From Ailanthus altissimus (Eukaryota; Streptophyta; Magnoliopsida; Sapindales; Simaroubaceae), in the NCBI GenBank assembly GCA_946807835.1, contig OX327701.1:10441501-10505500 (forward strand): a stretch of DNA of 64,000 nt, read 5' to 3'. Under the pieces are notes generated by a model, which saw nothing but the letters and a program-made list of their open reading frames with translations, did not search any database and was not told where the DNA came from. Both the position numbers and the translations under genes were made by a program. This document shows, piece after piece, positions 58,801-64,000 of this stretch. Position 1 is the first letter of the stretch. Each line of letters starts with the position of its first letter.

Positions 58801-60456
58801 AATCTCAATTACGGCCAAAAAGATCAAAACTTTACATCTCAAACATATACCAGGCTCAAGGAATCCGTCAACATGTTTTCGTATTTGATAGCTGGGATTC
58901 CAAAGGTAGATTTCTGCTATCACGACGTTATCTACCTTTTCGCCAAAAATCTGAAGCATAAAATTTTGTCTATACTAAAGGCAGTTATCTCTCACAACTG
59001 TAGAAGATCTAATACATCTCTCACAACGTGATATAATTCATCATCTCTAATTCTCTAGTTATCAGAATATTTGCTCACTTCATAAACTGCCCTTTTCTGA
59101 CATCGCATTTTCCACTTCAATATAAATTGGTATTTTCTCAATAGATTAGAATTGTACATATGGGAGATCTATATTTATGTTTACATTTTCATGTGTGCAT
59201 TAAAAAAAATTTAGCTCAACTTTTTCATCAATATCTTTGATGCTACCAATATAAGTTCTCAAAATTTTCATATAAACTACTTCAGTTGCATATTCTGTAA
59301 ATAAATTTTCAAATGTTATTCTTCATTGTGGCAGCATGCAACTGAAAAAATTGTGTACACACGTTAACATCTATTTTGTCACATGGCTCATGGAAGAATA
59401 ACATGAAAACTTGGCAGTGCTCGGAGTCAATAGGAATAATATGTGCAATTTAATCATAGTGGAAGATTGATTGCTAGGAAACCTCCCTTCCAAGCAAGAG
59501 GTTACAGGTTCAAATTCCCTTTGGGTTACCTACCTGGAATATCACGTCCGACATCCCACAGGTTTCCTGAATACTAAAGGTTGCAGGTCAAATAGTAGTC
59601 TGGGATTTCAAACTCGGCACAAGAGATTTCTGGTTATAACAAAAACATGTATTCTAAGTAAAATTCAAAGTCTCTACATGGTGTAACTTCTTTACAAAAC
59701 AACTAAACTACTGGTAATTGTTCTCTATTTATAGATAAACTTGTAAATGGCAGAGGAAATTTTGAATTTAAACTGATAGAAATAAATCACATCTGGAAAG
59801 CCTCGCAAAGTGAAAGGATCTAATACAACTACAAGAGGTTTATCAGGCACAACTGCCCATAGTCGTTGCGTCCACAGTTTCTAATAAACAACCCTGAAGT
59901 ACCTAAAATTCAAATTTCAATGTCCAAACATTTCCCACGTTTTACAGTTCCACAACGATCTTAACCTCATAATTATCACTCAAAAAAAAAATCATAAACA
60001 ATCAATGACAACTCACCTTCTATCGCCCGGCCCAAACCCGCCGCGTGGACTTCCTCTCCTGCCCTCATAACCTCCATCCTCTCTCCTGGACCGCTTATAT
60101 GGCGGCGACCTTCGAGGTGGCGGCGAGTGCCTTCTATCTCTGTAAATAGGCGGAGGAGGAGGACTGACGGTGCTACGTCTCTTATAGTCCCTATCTCTAT
60201 CCCTAGGCATCGGAGGGGAGCGATTCCTATCGTAATAATCGGGTCCGCGGCGGTTGGGAGGGCGGTCGAGGTCCCTGTCGTCACGCCTTTCACGGGAGTC
60301 TCTTTCGCGCCTTCTAGAAGATGGCTGAGGTGGCGGCGGAGATTGAGCGGTGATGTTATTGTTGTCGTTGTCGTTGTCGTTGTTGTCGTCGTCGTTGTCT
60401 TTGCGGTCGCGGCGTCGGTCGAGCGAATCGAGCGCCATATTCATTACCTGAGCCAT
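51133..60456 (-). CDS. SE: SERRATE (ARS2-like) zinc-finger protein
   Basis: Twelve coding exons (minus strand, 5' to 3'): 60456-60017, 57325-57201, 56289-56232, 55186-55112, 55000-54926, 54819-54772, 54561-54493, 54385-53582, 53498-53450, 52306-52026, 51909-51730, 51193-51133; 754 aa. All introns are GT-AG and phases close. N-terminus (1-188): Arg/Asp/Pro-rich disordered region with RDRD and RRSP repeats. Exons 4-7 (about 208-297): conserved SERRATE/ARS2 N domain (QFIQELEDDILPAEAERRYQ). Exon 8: RNA-binding-like and ARS2 part with a C2H2 finger (CGAKGCTKLFHAAEFVHKH; C520, C525, H538, H543). C-terminus: Gly/Pro-rich, ending DLDAPEDEVTVIDYRSL. SE works with DCL1 and HYL1 in pri-miRNA processing and with the cap-binding complex in splicing, in the nucleus. 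A premature stop reached by reading past 51730 is intronic. Start ATG chosen because it opens the conserved N-terminus; the frame upstream is leader. Confidence 0.96.
52853..52890. repeat. (TG)n(TA)n compound microsatellite in SE intron 9
   Basis: About ten TG units run straight into eight TA units. It lies in the intron 52307-53449. A separate TA run is at 52749-52758. Confidence 0.9.
55504..55869. repeat. Tandem duplication of about 180 bp in SE intron 3
   Basis: Copy one begins GAATTACAAATTATCTATTT at 55504, copy two at 55684 with the same text. They share AGGACTTCTTGCCACGTGTG and AACTCTTGACCCCA and differ by small indels in the A/G-rich middle. The duplication is entirely inside intron 55187-56231. 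Confidence 0.88.
57326..60016 (-). other. Intron 1 of SERRATE
   Basis: 2691 bp, the longest intron of the gene, donor GTGAGT and acceptor TTATAG. It contains a SINE-like candidate near 59450-59660. Nothing else recognisable; open frames in it show no domain. Confidence 0.85.
59450..59660 (+). mobile_element. Possible tRNA-derived SINE in SE intron 1
   Basis: CATAGTGGAAGATTGATTGC (A-box-like) is followed by AGAGGTTACAGGTTCAAATT with the pol III B-box pattern GGTTCAAAT. Length and orientation (antisense to SE) fit a plant SINE, but the tail and target duplication are not evident. Confidence 0.38.
60355..60412 (-). repeat. Coding trinucleotide repeat in SE exon 1
   Basis: A run of GAC/AAC codons (plus strand GTC/GTT) encodes the Asp/Asn tract DNDDDNNDNDNDNNN at about residues 20-34. 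It is a slippage-prone tract in the disordered N-terminus, so length variation is likely. Confidence 0.85.
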
Positions 60457-60620
60457 CAGTGGCACGAACCCTAGCAGACGAAGATGACTCGGAGACGAAA
60501 CGAAATGAAATGATATCAAATAAAATGAACTAAAGTTTTTTTTTTTAAAAAAAACTCGAGCGTGTTTTTGTAACGTGTGGGCAGGGCAAATTGGGGCTTT
60601 TGATCGATCTCGAGGTGGAA

Positions 60621-60634
60621 TATATTTAACCAAT
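60621..60634 (-). promoter_or_regulatory. TATA-like motif upstream of SERRATE
   Basis: On the minus strand ATTGG is followed at once by TTAAATATA, about 165-175 bp upstream of the start codon. This gives room for a leader of about 130-140 bases. It is a weak motif in AT-rich DNA. Confidence 0.35.
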
Positions 60635-60639
60635 AAGCA

Positions 60640-61223
60640 ACTATGAGTATTTACAAGAAAAAATTTCATAAATAGCTCTTAAATTTTATAATTATTAATT
60701 TTAATTAATTATTAATTTTTTATTTTTTTATTAGCCAAACATCTTATAATAGAATATTTATATCTTAAATAAAAAATATAAATTTTCTCTTGTTTCTTTT
60801 ATTAAATTAAAAATTATATTATTAAACGATTATTTTTAAAATTGTCATTACATAAATCGAGTATTATTCAATATATTTGTCACTTTAAATAAAAAAAATA
60901 GTTAATTCTTATAAGTTTTTCTAAACTTTTTAAAAAATTTAATATTCATTAAAAATTAGATAAAAATTGTATTTGAAATTGAAAACAGGTGTTATTATTG
61001 AATTAAACATAAAAATGAGTTAGAATTGTGTAAAAAACGTTGAAATCCTATTAAAAAAAATGATTTTTTTAGTGTATTTGCTTAAAACTAGACGGCAGCC
61101 GGTGCATTGATCCACTGCCATCTATTTTCGAAATTTAAAAATTATTTTAAATTTTTTCATTTAATATTTTTGATTTATTTTAAATTTTTTTGGGTTTATT
61201 TCTTTTCAAGTTCTATAGGCTCT
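60640..61223. other. AT-rich intergenic sequence
   Basis: No gene. Very AT-rich. The left end of the Mutator-like element must lie here, but I could not find a long terminal inverted repeat. Confidence 0.4.
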
Positions 61224-63228
61224 ATGGAGTATGATGTAATTGTTATTTGTTTTGGAGGAAAGTGGAATAGTTATAGTGATGGGAAAGAGAGTTATATTAA
61301 TTATAGTAATTTTGAGATTTTAGTTTCTAAAGATATTAAATTTGAAGATATTTTGAATACAGTATATTATACCTTGGGAGTCGACAATGTGAACTATAAG
61401 ATGACTTTGAAAATCAAAATTGATGCAACGAGGTATAAGTTAAAACCTATTGAGATTAGAAATGACAGTGATGTTCGATTCTTTTTTAGCACTAACAGAA
61501 GATCGTACTGTCCTTTATGTGTAACAGTGGATCCTAGAACTCTCGTTTATGAAGATGATGTACAACCTCAAATCAAAACCTACCATCAATTCATACTTAT
61601 TTTATGTCAACTAGCGGTAGCAACCAAATGAGCTATGCATCTCCATCAATTTCAATAGTTGTTCCCTCAAACACAACGAATGAGTATCACAATGTTTTCT
61701 CTATACCGTTCAATGAAGACCCAGCCTATATACATTACGATTGTGATGACATTGAAAATGTCGGAGATGTGGAAGGGGACTATGATAATGTTGAAAATAT
61801 TAATAATTTAGAAGGGGATGATTTACCAGAAAGTGGACATTGTTATGTTTCAACGAACTCCTTAAATGTTGAAGCTAGAAGAATAGATTTTTATGAAGTT
61901 GAAAACCCCTTTGCGTTTATACTTTCAATACCACCATCAAACATGGGCATATTAGATAAAGATATCGAGTAGTAGAATTGGCGATGTGTTTGTAGAAAAG
62001 TTGTTTGATAGCAAAGACGAACTTCATCAAGCTATTAGTATGTTAACACTTAAGGGTAATCGGAACTTTAATGTCTCAAGGTCGTCAAAAGATCGTTTTA
62101 AGATAAAATGTGACGATGATAGATGCCGTTGGGGATTATGTGCGGTGTCGACAGATGCAAGGAAATATTTCATTGTGCACATAATTGATTCAAATCACGT
62201 TTGCCAATTAGATCGATTGTGCAATGGTCATCAACAAGTAAAGTCTTAGATTATTGGCAAATTCATAAAAAAATAAGTTTACATCTGTGAGTCGACTTTA
62301 TAGACCGAAGAAAATTCAAGTAGACATATGTGAGGAGTTTGGTATGGAGATAACTTATCATATTGCTTAGTGATCTATGAAGTATACATTGAGGTTAATA
62401 CGTGATACTCTAGAGGCTTCATATAAATTACTTCTTATATACTGTCATATGTTGGAATAACAAAACCTAGTTACAGTCATGCATTTGGAGATTGGAGATT
62501 GACAATTGCAAGCACTTCAAATGTTTCTTCATGGTACTTGGACCACGTATCAGAGAGTTTCAGGCTTCCATCCAATTGGTTATTGCAGTTGATGGTATAT
62601 TTTTTAAAAATGCGTACCTGGGAACAATGTTTGTGGTTGCTTGTAAGGATGGAAACAACCATATTTTTCCACTTGCATGGGGTAATGCTGACTCTGAAAA
62701 TTATACTTCATGGACGTGGTTGATAACAAAACTTTAAGAAGTCATTGGTGATCTTGAGAACCTTGTATTTATATCTTATCAACATGCTAGTATCGAAAAG
62801 GCCATTAGAGAGGTATTTCTTAATGTATATCATAGGGTATGCATCCATAACTTGAAGGGTAATTTGGTTGCACGATATAAGATACTGTCAAAGACAACAA
62901 AATGAGATGGTTATTTAGCTTTAAATTTTGTTGCTACTAAGGTATATCGCCTAGCTGACGATTATAATCTGCGGCAGCTACCATGTGCCCATGCACTTGC
63001 AGTATACAAGCAGACTAGATTATAGTACCAAACCCTTTGTTCACAATATTACACGATTGAGTCTTTATTGCCTACATACAGTGATCTTGTAAATGTAATT
63101 GGTTGTCCATCAGATTAAATTGTTCCAAAGAAGTTAAGAGCTGCTGACATCCAGCCTCTTATAGTACGCCGGCAATTAGGAAGACGTTGGAAGAATCCAA
63201 TTCCATCGCAAAGTGAGGCACCCTCGTA
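61224..63228 (+). pseudogene. Mutator-like (MURA/MuDR) transposase, degenerate
   Basis: ATG 61224 opens MEYDVIVICFGGKWN, a PB1-like N-terminus. Frameshifts occur near 61600 and 61968. At 61986-62249 the plant MuDR zinc/DNA-binding domain is readable (FDSKDELHQAISMLTLKGNR, KIKCDDDRCRWGLCAVS). The MULE catalytic core is at 62540-62870: QLVIAVDGIFFKN (first Asp kept), FVVACKDGNNHIFPLAWGNA, then ISYQHASIEKAI, where the second catalytic Asp is Tyr, and HRVCIHNLKGN. The middle before the SWIM finger is shortened. The SWIM part (LPCAHALAV) is near 62978-63004. Many stops follow. Not functional. Confidence 0.85.
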
Positions 63229-63607
63229 AAGAATGTATGCAGCCTCTGTAAGCAGCATTGACATAATTAGAAAACTTGTCGAAACCCAATTGCATTATAT
63301 AGCAGTTGATATGTCCTTTATGAATTATATTTCTATTTGTACTTTGTTGCTATGGTCCTTATTTGACTAGTTAATTGTACATTGTTGCCATTGTATTTAA
63401 TTAACTAATTTATTTTGTTTCTTTTTTTTCAATTGTCGTTAATAATGTATGCATTGACTAATTATATATTTACTATTAAATATATAAAATACATAAAAAA
63501 AATTCTATAAACATACAAACATTTAATTTTTCTTTACTTTTTTTGGCACATCTTCATAAATCAATTGTCATTTTGGTCCTAAAAAATTATCCATGATCAG
63601 GACCAAA
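63229..63607. other. Intergenic part of the Mutator-like element
   Basis: AT-rich sequence between the transposase and the Ulp1-like fragment. No coding signal. Confidence 0.4.
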
Positions 63608-63904
63608 TTATAGGGAACGACACAACATCAAAAACTCTATGAACATACAAATATAAACTCTATATTCTCTACTATTCACTGTCTGTTGTAGCACTCCTTT
63701 CTTTAACCTAACTACATGAAAATGGGTTAAGTCAGATGTAATTTTTCGTCGCTCATAAAATCTAACAGCATCTAGGTAGTGGGGTAACAATGTAGATAAT
63801 GGCGCAACATGATTCTCAATCATGCCATCGGCATATCCCTTGATGCTAGAATCGTATATCACTATTTATCGATGTAAGATATCCACCTCAGCCGTAACCC
63901 AATG
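63608..63904 (-). pseudogene. Ulp1-like (C48) cysteine protease fragment
   Basis: On the minus strand from 63904: HWVTAEVDILHR, a stop, then IYDSSIKGYADGMIENHVAP, LPHYLDAVRFYERRK, HFHVVRLKKGVLQQTVNS and IFEFLM-like IEFLMLCRSL. The order matches the C48 (SUMO protease-like) fold: His in HW, Asp in YDSS, Gln before TVN, then a Cys in a DCGVY motif. Here that Cys region reads REYRVY, so the nucleophile is lost. It lies downstream of the MULE transposase on the opposite strand. In plants such Ulp1 genes are carried by certain MULEs (Kaonashi-type). The fragment may continue beyond the window edge. Confidence 0.68.
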
Positions 63905-64000
63905 TTATTGCTTATAGTTTGATAATAATATAAACCTACATAAAAAATTTTAATTAGTCTCATAAATAGTATTATAATTATAAAAAAATAACACTTTTAA

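Noticed and set aside
59503..59522. A true tRNA gene
   Set aside because: Only B-box-like sequence is present; no acceptor stem or anticodon arm can be paired.
60127..60474. 115-codon frame on the plus strand opposite SERRATE exon 1
   Set aside because: It is the complement of the low-complexity coding repeat of SERRATE, giving Val/Arg-rich text with no domain.
60457..60669. Upstream in-frame extension of SERRATE exon 1
   Set aside because: It covers the TATA-like region and leader, has no conserved residues, and the ATG at 60456 opens the known N-terminal pattern.

Overview
The window is nuclear DNA of a flowering plant, almost certainly a eudicot. It is AT-rich, with long introns. It carries two recognisable plant housekeeping genes and a dense stack of LTR retrotransposons, LINE remnants and DNA transposons. 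I cannot name the species from the sequence alone.

Positions 1-41,000 are almost all mobile DNA. From the left they hold: an hAT-like non-autonomous element (440-1298); LTR-like sequence and the 3' end of an old Ty3/gypsy pol gene followed by a 58-bp tandem array (about 1960-3740); two solo LTRs of one family in opposite orientation (3747-7428 and 7572-9009), each with a perfect 5-bp target duplication, the first carrying a nested copia-type LTR; repeat-rich debris to about 10.7 kb; two LINE 5' halves pointing at each other (10.7-14.3 kb); a small CACTA-like element; a gypsy gag relic; a pol-less copia element with both LTRs (16679-19919); the LTR end, primer-binding site and leader of another copia element; and a second hAT-like element. 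The main structure is a degenerate Ty3/gypsy element (22332 to about 40019). It was hit twice: a 2778-bp solo LTR lies inside its RT region (25314-28091), and a young, nearly intact 9.5-kb Ty1/copia element on the minus strand lies inside its RNase H (28498-38026).

From 41.4 to 60.6 kb lie the two host genes, which converge on each other. On the plus strand is an FHY3/FAR1-family gene that looks like the FRS3 ortholog (coding exons 42118-49014, 883 aa, itself descended from a Mutator-like transposase). On the minus strand is a SERRATE (SE/ARS2) gene (coding exons 60456-51133, 12 exons, 754 aa), the zinc-finger cofactor of microRNA processing and splicing. Every splice site was placed by hand and all reading phases close.

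From 61.2 kb to the end is a decayed Mutator-like element. It has a frameshifted MURA-type transposase on the plus strand and a Ulp1-like (C48) protease fragment on the minus strand, the gene pair seen in Ulp1-carrying MULEs. The window therefore holds both a live host gene made from a MULE transposase and a dead MULE transposase.

No genuinely new multi-gene system was found. The most unusual signal is a GC-rich, near-palindromic motif of the form GCGCTGCGGCGC, clustered in three otherwise unrelated LTR retrotransposons.
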